Assembly (NCBI GenBank): GCA_012270125.1
Contig: JAAXIY010000002.1
Span: forward strand, 62,001 to 126,000
Direction: 5' to 3'
From: Paracoccaceae bacterium
GTDB lineage: Bacteria > Pseudomonadota > Alphaproteobacteria > Rhodobacterales > Rhodobacteraceae
DNA length: 64,000 nucleotides
Below are positions 57,927-64,000 of the stretch, in pieces (position 1 is the stretch's first letter; the number at the start of each line of letters is the position of its first letter). The notes under the pieces are model-generated. The model worked only from the letters and a program-made list of their open reading frames with translations, had not been told where the DNA came from and searched no databases. The translations under genes and the position numbers were made by a program.

Positions 57927-60079
57927 TTGGAATTGAACAACCTATTAAAAAATCTTCCCAGACTTTTGCCAAAAGACGAAGGTTCACCAATTGCCTTGAT
58001 ATTATTAGTTCCGAGGCCCGTATACATCTTATTTGTTAGAAGCGGTGTTGGAATTAAATTTGAGTGAATTTCCTCCATAGCAGTTCGCCAAATATCAGCT
58101 GGTAAGCCTCCCCCTGTAACTCCGCGTAGTGGCGTATTATTATCATAGCCTATCCAAACACCCGCAATGTAATTTTTTGAGAAGCCAATGAACCAGGCAT
58201 CGCGGGCCGACTGTGAAGTACCCGTTTTCCCAGCTACCTCCCAGTTCAGTAATTGTGCTCTTTTTCCTGTTCCATTTCTTATCACTTCTGACATCATAAA
58301 TATTAAATCCTCTGCAGTTTTGGAGCTGATTATTTGCTTATCAGGTGCTTCTGATTTAGCCATCAGAGGTTCACGTTTATTTTTTTTCAGTTTTAAGGTT
58401 TCCCAGCCAAATGGCTCTACTTTGTAGCCACTATTTAATATAGTTGCATATGCACCAACTAAGTCAATTAGTGTAGCTTCAGAAGTGCCGAGTGCTATTG
58501 CTGGCCCATTGCTTGGGTTTGAAAATAGGCCAAACCTCTTAGCTAACTCTGAAACAAATTCTCGCCCTATAGATTCAGATATTTTTATTGCTGGAATGTT
58601 TAATGACTCGGAAAATGCTTTAGAAAGCGTAACCTCCCCACTGAATGTGTTTGAGTAGTTTTTCGGCGTCCATGGGCCTGATCCTGGTAAATCCATTGAA
58701 ATTTGCTCATCATTAACAAGATCATTTGGGGAAAAGCCATTTTCAAAGGCAGCAGCATAAACAAAGGGCTTAAACAAAGATCCAGTTTGCCTGAGTGCCT
58801 GCGTAGCGCGATTAAATAGACCAGTTCCTCTTAAGTTCCGTCCTCCAACCATTGCTCTTACTGCTCCATTTGGAGACATAATAACAAATGCAGCTTGTGC
58901 TTTGGAATGTTGATCAACTTGGTTCCTAAAGACACTTCTCACGGCCTCTTCGGCAGCTTTCTGCACGAGTGGATCGAAGGTTGTTTTAATTACTACATCT
59001 TCAGTTGTTTCATAGGTGAGATAGTCTGGAAGACTTGCCATGACCCAGTCAGCAAAATATCCACCTGCTTTCGCCTGGGCAAATTTTGATAAAGTCGCTG
59101 GGTTTTCTCGAGCAAATTTTGCTTCGGCCTTACTCAGAAAATTTTGATTTTCCATAAGGCCTATGATCAAGTTGGCTCTTTCTTGTGACCGTTTTAAATT
59201 ATTTGTTGGAGCGTAGCGCGTGGGTGCTTTTAGTAGACCGGCTAACATTGCGGCTTCTGATGGGTTCACTATTTTAGCAGACTTTCCAAAGTATCTTTGT
59301 GCGGCTGCTTCAAAACCGCGTGTTCCAGCACCCAAAAATACGCGGTTAATATAAATTGTAAGAATTTCGTCTTTTGAGAATTTAAACTCTAAGGATAGGG
59401 CATAAAGTGCTTCCTTAATTTTTCGCCATATAGTTGAAGTTCGACAGCTATCTTCGTAATCTTTTTCGCTGTTCCAGTCAGCTTGGCTGAATGGTTTGCC
59501 TAGGCAAACAAGTTTGGCGGTTTGCTGAGTGATTGTTGATCCGCCATGCCCGGATAGCGGGCCGCGTCCCTCTCTTAAATTTATAAATACTGCGCTACCA
59601 ATTCCTCTTGGACTAATACCAACGTGTGAATAGAAGCCACGGTCTTCTGTTGCTAGTATTGCATTTTTTAAATGCGGAGAAATATTTTTAGCTGTCAGGT
59701 TTTTTGAAAAATTATCACCTCTCCACGCAAAAACTTCTCCTTTATAATCTTCCAAGGTCACTGACCCACGAGCCCGTTCGTCTAGAAAACTACTGAACTC
59801 TTTCATATTGAAATAATAATAGCTTACAGCCGACGTTATGCCCAAAAAAATTATTAAGCTTGTACGCCAAGTCAGCCCCCAAATAATTCGTAAAAAAAAG
59901 TGAGTTATTTTCTTAAAAAACTTAATTAAAAAGTTTGAGCTTGAGCTTGAGTTAGAGGCTGATTTTGATTTTTTTTTCTGTGAGGATTTATTTCTCAATG
60001 ACGAGATTGATGTTTTTTTAAAACGGTTTTCAGCAATCAAAGATTTATGATTCTTATTTCTTTTCTTAGTGCCTGCCAT
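57923..60079 (-). CDS. Class A penicillin-binding protein (PBP1A/1B/1C-like)
   Basis: Bifunctional glycosyltransferase/transpeptidase, 718 aa. A very basic N-terminus, then one membrane anchor (SLIIFLGITSAVSYYYF). GT51: ATEDRGFYSHVGISPRG, GGSTITQQTAKL, EILTIYINRVFLG. Transpeptidase: SxxK in GSLFKPFVYA, SxN in SESLNIPA and KTGTSQSA. Length and lack of extra domains fit a PBP1A/1B type. Convergent with mlaC. Confidence 0.94.
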   Translation of the reverse strand: MAGTKKRNKNHKSLIAENRFKKTSISSLRNKSSQKKKSKSASNSSSSSNFLIKFFKKITHFFLRIIWGLTWRTSLIIFLGITSAVSYYYFNMKEFSSFLDERARGSVTLEDYKGEVFAWRGDNFSKNLTAKNISPHLKNAILATEDRGFYSHVGISPRGIGSAVFINLREGRGPLSGHGGSTITQQTAKLVCLGKPFSQADWNSEKDYEDSCRTSTIWRKIKEALYALSLEFKFSKDEILTIYINRVFLGAGTRGFEAAAQRYFGKSAKIVNPSEAAMLAGLLKAPTRYAPTNNLKRSQERANLIIGLMENQNFLSKAEAKFARENPATLSKFAQAKAGGYFADWVMASLPDYLTYETTEDVVIKTTFDPLVQKAAEEAVRSVFRNQVDQHSKAQAAFVIMSPNGAVRAMVGGRNLRGTGLFNRATQALRQTGSLFKPFVYAAAFENGFSPNDLVNDEQISMDLPGSGPWTPKNYSNTFSGEVTLSKAFSESLNIPAIKISESIGREFVSELAKRFGLFSNPSNGPAIALGTSEATLIDLVGAYATILNSGYKVEPFGWETLKLKKNKREPLMAKSEAPDKQIISSKTAEDLIFMMSEVIRNGTGKRAQLLNWEVAGKTGTSQSARDAWFIGFSKNYIAGVWIGYDNNTPLRGVTGGGLPADIWRTAMEEIHSNLIPTPLLTNKMYTGLGTNNIKAIGEPSSFGKSLGRFFNRLFNSN

Positions 60080-60185
60080 TTTGCTCTCTTTTTTCTTTTT
60101 CTACAGATTTTTTTTTGAACTGTTTAGTGGAAACAGACATTTTAAAATTGGAATAAAGATTAAATTTTAATCAAAATCAAAAATA

Positions 60186-60204
60186 TGCGCAAAAAATATG
60201 CACA
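60186..60204. promoter_or_regulatory. Weak candidate NtrC-like site upstream of glnK
   Basis: TGCGCA at 60186–60191 and TGCACA at 60199–60204, 7 bp apart, imperfectly fit a TGCAC-type NtrC dyad. It lies about 100 bp upstream of glnK, where NtrC control is common. No good sigma-54 -24/-12 pair was found. Confidence 0.25.
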
Positions 60205-60241
60205 TTATCCGATTTTTGATAAATTTTTTTCGTACCTAACC

Positions 60242-60295
60242 TTCGCAATTCAAAATAAATAGATTTTTTTCATCGGGCATTAGCGAAATTGCGAA
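60242..60295 (+). promoter_or_regulatory. glnK leader inverted repeat abutting the SD
   Basis: Perfect 9-bp inverted repeat: TTCGCAATT at 60242–60250 and AATTGCGAA at 60287–60295. The 3' arm ends at the A/G-rich SD (GAAAGG), 10–11 bases before the glnK ATG. If formed in mRNA, this stem would sit against the ribosome-binding site and could control translation of glnK–amtB. Confidence 0.4.
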
Positions 60296-60305
60296 AGGCA
60301 AAATA

Positions 60306-60644
60306 ATGAATTTAATCATAGCTACTATCAAACCATTCAAACTGGAAGATGTCCGAGAGGCATTAACAGGTTTGGGGGTAAAGGGTATGATGGTAACTGA
60401 GATCAAAGGTTTTGGTTCTCAGTCTGGTCATACTGAAATTTATCGAGGCGCTGAATACGCCGTAAATTTTGTTCCAAAAATCAAATTGGAAATCGTTGTC
60501 GAACAGTCGATGACTGATCAAGTTGTCGAGACGATAAAATCATCAGCACATACTGGAAAAATCGGTGATGGTAAAATTTTCGTTTTAGATGTTCAACAAA
60601 CAATTCGTGTGCGTACCGGTGAAACCGGCGCTGACGCAATATAA
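60306..60644 (+). CDS. glnK: P-II nitrogen regulatory protein GlnK
   Basis: Trimeric nitrogen/carbon sensor, 112 aa. T-loop RGAEYAVNFVPK carries the uridylylated Tyr51; KPFKLEDVREAL and VFVLDVQQTIRVRTGETG-type C-terminus are complete (seen as VLDVQQTIRVRTGE). Cotranscribed with amtB, which it presumably blocks. Leader stem and possible NtrC site lie upstream. Confidence 0.97.
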   Translation: MNLIIATIKPFKLEDVREALTGLGVKGMMVTEIKGFGSQSGHTEIYRGAEYAVNFVPKIKLEIVVEQSMTDQVVETIKSSAHTGKIGDGKIFVLDVQQTIRVRTGETGADAI

Positions 60645-60660
60645 TAGGGGTATGTCATCG

Positions 60661-61995
60661 ATGACAAAATCATTTTTAAAAGTATTTGGGGCGAGCGGTC
60701 TGCTCGCTATGATTGCATCGCAATCATTTGCGCAAGATGCACCAGCATTAGTTCCAACAGACTCAGTGTTTATTTTAAATAGTTTGCTGTTTTTAATTGG
60801 AGGGTTTCTTGTATTCTGGATGGCAGCTGGTTTTACTATGCTCGAAGCTGGCTTAGTGCGTTCAAAAAACGTGACAACGCAATTGACGAAAAATATGGGT
60901 CTATTTTCGTTGGCAGCAATTTTTTATTACCTAATAGGTTATAACGTTATGTACCCTCTTGGTACATGGATGTATGACGGAGTTCTATCCGGCGTGTGGG
61001 GCGTAGCTGTGTTGGAAGCCGTTGGCGTCACATCTGATGGTGCTGATGATTATGGATATGCATCCACAGGATCAGATTTCTTCTTTCAACTAATGTTTTG
61101 TGCTGCCACAGCATCTATTGTTTCAGGAGCCTTGGCGGAACGGATAAAATTGTGGCCGTTTTTAATCTTTACTATCATTCTTACCGGGTTGATTTACCCA
61201 ATCCAAGCGAGTTGGAAATGGGGTGGTGGATTTTTAGACGGTATGGGCTTTCTTGACTTTGCAGGCTCAACAGTTGTGCACTCTGTCGGAGGATGGGCTG
61301 CCCTAATGGGTGCCATAATTTTAGGTCCTCGTATCGGTAAATATGCCAAGGATGGCAAAGTCACTCCAATACCAGGTTCAAATTTAGCATTGGCGACCTT
61401 AGGAACATTTATACTCTGGATGGGTTGGTTTGGTTTTAACGGAGGCTCACAGCTTGCGATGGGTTCTGTTGGTGACGTGGCTGATATTTCTAGGATTTTT
61501 TCTAACACAAATGCTGCTGCTGCAGGTGGTGCTATAGCCGCTCTGTTGTTAACGCAATTTCTCTATAAGAAACCAGACTTAACTATGATATTGAATGGCT
61601 GTTTAGCAGGGTTAGTTTCTATAACTGCCGAGCCTCTCACACCATCATTAGGTGCTGCAACGCTAATTGGCGCTGTAGGTGGTATCATTGTAGTAGTCAC
61701 TGTTCCAATGTTGGATAAATTTAAGATTGATGATGTGGTGGGTGCAATCCCAGTACACCTTTTCGCAGGGATTTGGGGTACAATGGTCGTACCTGCAACG
61801 AACGGAGACGCTTCATACGGCACTCAATTATTATCCATTATTATCGTTGGTATATTTGTTGTCGTGGCCTCAGGCATCGTATGGACAATTCTAAAATCTA
61901 CTATGGGCATCCGTGTTGGCGAAGAAGAAGAAATCGCTGGCTTGGACACATCTGAGCTAGGTATGGAAGCATATCCAGAATTTTCGAAAGGATAA
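60661..61995 (+). CDS. amtB: Ammonium transporter AmtB
   Basis: 444 aa. N-terminal signal peptide (SGLLAMIASQSFAQDA), then about 11 membrane segments. Gate/site motifs DFAGSTVVHSVGGWAAL and MGWFGFNGGSQ, with the His pair in HSVGG and VHLFAGIWG. ATG 60661 is chosen because AGGGG lies 10 bp upstream; ATG 60652 is too close to it. GlnK partner directly upstream; a terminator follows. Confidence 0.97.
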   Translation: MTKSFLKVFGASGLLAMIASQSFAQDAPALVPTDSVFILNSLLFLIGGFLVFWMAAGFTMLEAGLVRSKNVTTQLTKNMGLFSLAAIFYYLIGYNVMYPLGTWMYDGVLSGVWGVAVLEAVGVTSDGADDYGYASTGSDFFFQLMFCAATASIVSGALAERIKLWPFLIFTIILTGLIYPIQASWKWGGGFLDGMGFLDFAGSTVVHSVGGWAALMGAIILGPRIGKYAKDGKVTPIPGSNLALATLGTFILWMGWFGFNGGSQLAMGSVGDVADISRIFSNTNAAAAGGAIAALLLTQFLYKKPDLTMILNGCLAGLVSITAEPLTPSLGAATLIGAVGGIIVVVTVPMLDKFKIDDVVGAIPVHLFAGIWGTMVVPATNGDASYGTQLLSIIIVGIFVVVASGIVWTILKSTMGIRVGEEEEIAGLDTSELGMEAYPEFSKG

Positions 61996-62022
61996 AATGA
62001 CTTAGCTTGTTTTGTAATACTA

Positions 62023-62046
62023 GCAGGAGCTTATAAAAGCTCCTGC
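62023..62046 (+). terminator. Intrinsic terminator after amtB
   Basis: Perfect 10-bp stem GCAGGAGCTT / AAGCTCCTGC with a 4-nt loop, followed by CTTTAACTTTTTT. Strong termination of the glnK–amtB transcript. Confidence 0.85.
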
Positions 62047-62070
62047 CTTTAACTTTTTTGGGGGATTAAA

Positions 62071-62208
62071 ATGGAAATGTTAAGTTTTTCGGTGTCTACA
62101 CCATTTTGGATTTGGTTACTTTTTGCATTAACAACTGCTTACTATTACGATCTAATGAAACGACGAATTGCTCGCCTAGAACAAAAAATATCAGATCTTA
62201 GTAATTAA
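62071..62208 (+). CDS. 45-aa single-pass membrane micro-protein after amtB
   Basis: Starts with ATG 62071 after a G-rich SD (GGGGG, 6 bases upstream). Translation: a short N-terminus, a hydrophobic segment about residues 12–27 (PFWIWLLFALTTAYYY), then a basic stretch KRRIARLEQKI that looks like a short coiled coil. Predicted inner-membrane protein with a cytoplasmic amphipathic tail. It lies after the amtB terminator and converges on prs (20-bp gap). Family not recognised. Good SD and typical TM make it more likely a gene than chance. Confidence 0.55.
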   Translation: MEMLSFSVSTPFWIWLLFALTTAYYYDLMKRRIARLEQKISDLSN

Positions 62209-62228
62209 AAATTGATATTAACTGATAG

Positions 62229-63251
62229 TTATAAAAGCCTTTGTAATTGGCCATCATAAATGGGTTCTAAAGTTTCTGTTTCGAATAGAGATGAAACCGA
62301 TGTTCCATTCCAAATATTTAGAATGGCTTGGGCAAATATAGGTGCGGTTGGTACTATTCTAATATTCGAAGCTTTTGCCACTGGATCGGTTGCTTGAATA
62401 GAGTCCGTAATAACAAGTGACTTCATTACAGAATTACTAATCCGTTCTACAGCTGGCCCAGAAAGCACACCATGGGTTATGTAGGAATGAACTTCTGCTG
62501 CTCCGTTTTCGATCAAAACCTCAGCGGCTTTACAAAGGGTTCCGGCTGTATCACAGATATCGTCGACAATGATGCACTTTCTGCCTTTTACGTCACCAAT
62601 CACAGTCATTTCAGCTATTTCTCCCGGCTTCTCCCTTCTTTTATCAACAATTGATAGGGGAGCATTTATCCGCTTAGCGAGTTCTCTGGCTCGCGCAACT
62701 CCGCCAACATCAGGTGAAACCACCATCATGTCGTTTAGATTACCGGAAAACTGATGCATGATATCCAGCGCAAAAACTGGCGATGCGTATAAATTATCTA
62801 CAGGTATATCAAAAAAACCTTGTATCTGCGTAGCATGGAGGTCTAGCGTAAGAATTCTTTCTACTCCGGCTTCAACCAACAAATTCGCTACAAGTTTAGC
62901 ACTGATTGGTGTTCGAGCCTTTGACCGTCGATCTTGTCTCGCATAGCCAAAATATGGAATTACAGCTGTAATACGGCTTGCAGATGACCTTCGTAAAGCA
63001 TCCGCCATAATAAGAAGTTCCATAAGATTATCGTTCGCGGGGTTAGAGGTAGACTGGATTATAAACATATCCTCACCACGAACGTTTTCAAAAACTTCTA
63101 TGAAAATCTCTTGATCATTAAACCTCTCTATTCTGGCATCAACCAATTCGACATTGAGGCCCCGGTGAACGGTCATTCTCCGTGTAATTGCTTTAGCTAA
63201 ATTTTTATTTGCGTTGCCGGATATTAACTTTGGTTCATTGAGGGTGAGCAT
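62229..63251 (-). CDS. prs: Ribose-phosphate pyrophosphokinase
   Basis: Makes PRPP from ribose 5-phosphate and ATP. 340 aa. Catalytic flexible-loop [32 protein letters not shown] and PRPP loop [17 protein letters not shown] 63251, with an alternative TTG one codon earlier. Diverges from a hydrolase across a 209-bp gap. Confidence 0.97.
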   Translation of the reverse strand: MLTLNEPKLISGNANKNLAKAITRRMTVHRGLNVELVDARIERFNDQEIFIEVFENVRGEDMFIIQSTSNPANDNLMELLIMADALRRSSASRITAVIPYFGYARQDRRSKARTPISAKLVANLLVEAGVERILTLDLHATQIQGFFDIPVDNLYASPVFALDIMHQFSGNLNDMMVVSPDVGGVARARELAKRINAPLSIVDKRREKPGEIAEMTVIGDVKGRKCIIVDDICDTAGTLCKAAEVLIENGAAEVHSYITHGVLSGPAVERISNSVMKSLVITDSIQATDPVAKASNIRIVPTAPIFAQAILNIWNGTSVSSLFETETLEPIYDGQLQRLL

Positions 63252-63346
63252 CAATAAGAAATCCTTGTTTGCGTTTAAAGAATCATCTTGCTGACTCCGG
63301 ATAACATGGCGTTGCGATTAGGCAAAGACACAGTTTGCTCATTTGA

Positions 63347-63370
63347 ATTCATTTAATGTATAAAATGAAT
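63347..63370. promoter_or_regulatory. 8-bp inverted repeat between prs and the right-edge hydrolase
   Basis: ATTCATTT (63347–63354) and AAATGAAT (63363–63370) form a perfect inverted repeat with an 8-bp spacer in the divergent gap. Such AT-rich repeats are likely by chance here, so operator function is speculative. Confidence 0.25.
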
Positions 63371-63460
63371 ATTTTTGTTTTTTACGTTACTTTCGTGTAG
63401 TGGTTCAAAGACCAAAGATGAAACAGAGATTTGTTAGGCTCTTTGAATAATGAACTTTAA

Positions 63461-64000
63461 ATGCCAATAAACAGCCGAGCAGGAATAAAGGTTAACTCTT
63501 TCACTGTAGGCGAAGGGCAAGACCAAATTTTGTTGTTACATTGCTCTTTGGCCAGCAGCAGGGCCTGGCTGCCCATTATTGGTCATTTAAAAGATTCTCT
63601 TTCGGTAACCGCTTTTGATTTGCCAGGCCATGGAATGAGCCAGGATTGGGATTATTCATCTGATTATCAAGATTCCTGCCTCGATATAAGCGCTACATTT
63701 ATCAGTAAACCAATTCACCTTGTGGGGCACTCCTTTGGAGCTACTGTGGCCTTGCGAGTTGCGCATCGGTACCCAAATTTTGTGAAATCCTTATCACTTA
63801 TTGAGCCTGTATTTTTTGCTGCAGCATTTGCTGATTACTATAAATTGAAAGACCAGTTTATGAGTGATCACGCCGACTATTTTAAGGCTGGTTTAGATAA
63901 AAATTGGGATTTAGCTGCCAAATTGTTTCTTAAACTTTGGGGTAATAACGAAAATTGGGAGTTACTAAACGAAAGTAAAAGAAGACAATTTGTTAAAAGA
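63461..64000 (+). CDS. Alpha/beta hydrolase, partial at right edge
   Basis: 180 codons visible, running open to the edge. Strand-turn LLLHCSLASSRAW, substrate strand FDLPGHGMSQDW and nucleophile elbow GHSFGATVALRVA are clear, so this is a complete-looking hydrolase start of the haloalkane/lipase type. C-terminal catalytic Asp and His lie outside. No signal peptide. The substrate is unknown. Confidence 0.85.
   Translation, partial: MPINSRAGIKVNSFTVGEGQDQILLLHCSLASSRAWLPIIGHLKDSLSVTAFDLPGHGMSQDWDYSSDYQDSCLDISATFISKPIHLVGHSFGATVALRVAHRYPNFVKSLSLIEPVFFAAAFADYYKLKDQFMSDHADYFKAGLDKNWDLAAKLFLKLWGNNENWELLNESKRRQFVKR

Noticed and set aside
63418-63450. A 10-codon ORF upstream of the right-edge hydrolase
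   Set aside because: Too short to support, with no SD.

Overview
This A+T-rich window looks like chromosome of a marine alphaproteobacterium, most likely an AT-rich, streamlined member of the Rhodobacterales. That placement is inference from: the gene order pnp–rpsO–DUF1643–truB; the runs def–def-like–fmt and rsmB–heparinase II/III–purH–lspA–DUF3035; a GTTC-N7-GTTC SOS box (the alphaproteobacterial LexA type); and the mix of dimethylglycine dehydrogenase-like, glutathione-dependent formaldehyde and FadH-type genes. Genes are very tightly packed, with many 1–30 bp overlaps and convergent stop overlaps. No gene-free stretch exceeds 300 bases; the longest, between mreB and the DMGDH-like gene, is about 260. 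I see no rRNA, tRNA, insertion sequence, prophage or CRISPR array.

Layout. 1–3358 (minus): cell-shape operon mreB–mreC–mreD–mrdA, with mrdA cut by the left edge. 3621–8711 (plus): a three-gene unit of a DMGDH-like flavoenzyme, an oxalyl-CoA-synthetase-like ligase and a PanE-like reductase, ended by a strong bidirectional terminator. 8796–13065 (minus): RNA/translation cluster truB–DUF1643–rpsO–pnp with a structured pnp leader. 13138–16818: succinate-semialdehyde dehydrogenase, alpha/beta hydrolase, an FCD/GntR regulator with a palindromic operator, and a GNAT. 16956–23277: smc, a lytic transglycosylase, a conserved unknown and a MalY/PatB aminotransferase. 23374–30976: N-terminal formyl-Met handling (def, inactive-looking def paralogue, fmt), SDHAF4-like, rsmB, heparinase, purH, lspA, short DUF3035 lipoprotein. 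30997–32675: orphan imuB with an SOS box. 32768–36820: cytochrome c', formaldehyde detoxification (frmA, AEC transporter, fghA), DUF188. 36916–47418: ornithine cyclodeaminase-like, hydrolase, MFS, zapE, folC–accD, CPBP protease, lipoprotein, fadH. 47444–56381: OmpA-like, AhpD-like, GNAT, MoCF, sfsA, map, rsmD, flavoprotein reductase, peroxiredoxin, pterin dehydratase, DUF482, RidA. 56591–60079: mlaA–mlaC and a class A PBP. 60306–62208: glnK–amtB nitrogen module plus a 45-aa membrane ORF. 62229–64000: prs and a right-edge hydrolase.

Most of the window is housekeeping. I did not find a convincing large undescribed system such as defence, secretion or biosynthetic islands. The most interesting signals are small: the SOS-boxed orphan ImuB, the deformylase paralogue that has lost both its metal Cys and catalytic Glu, the mutually exclusive hairpins in the pnp leader, a glnK leader stem abutting the ribosome-binding site, and the micro-protein after amtB. 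Start codons were adjusted where a Shine-Dalgarno (SD) sequence supported a different start. All functions are read from recognisable motifs; no database search was run.
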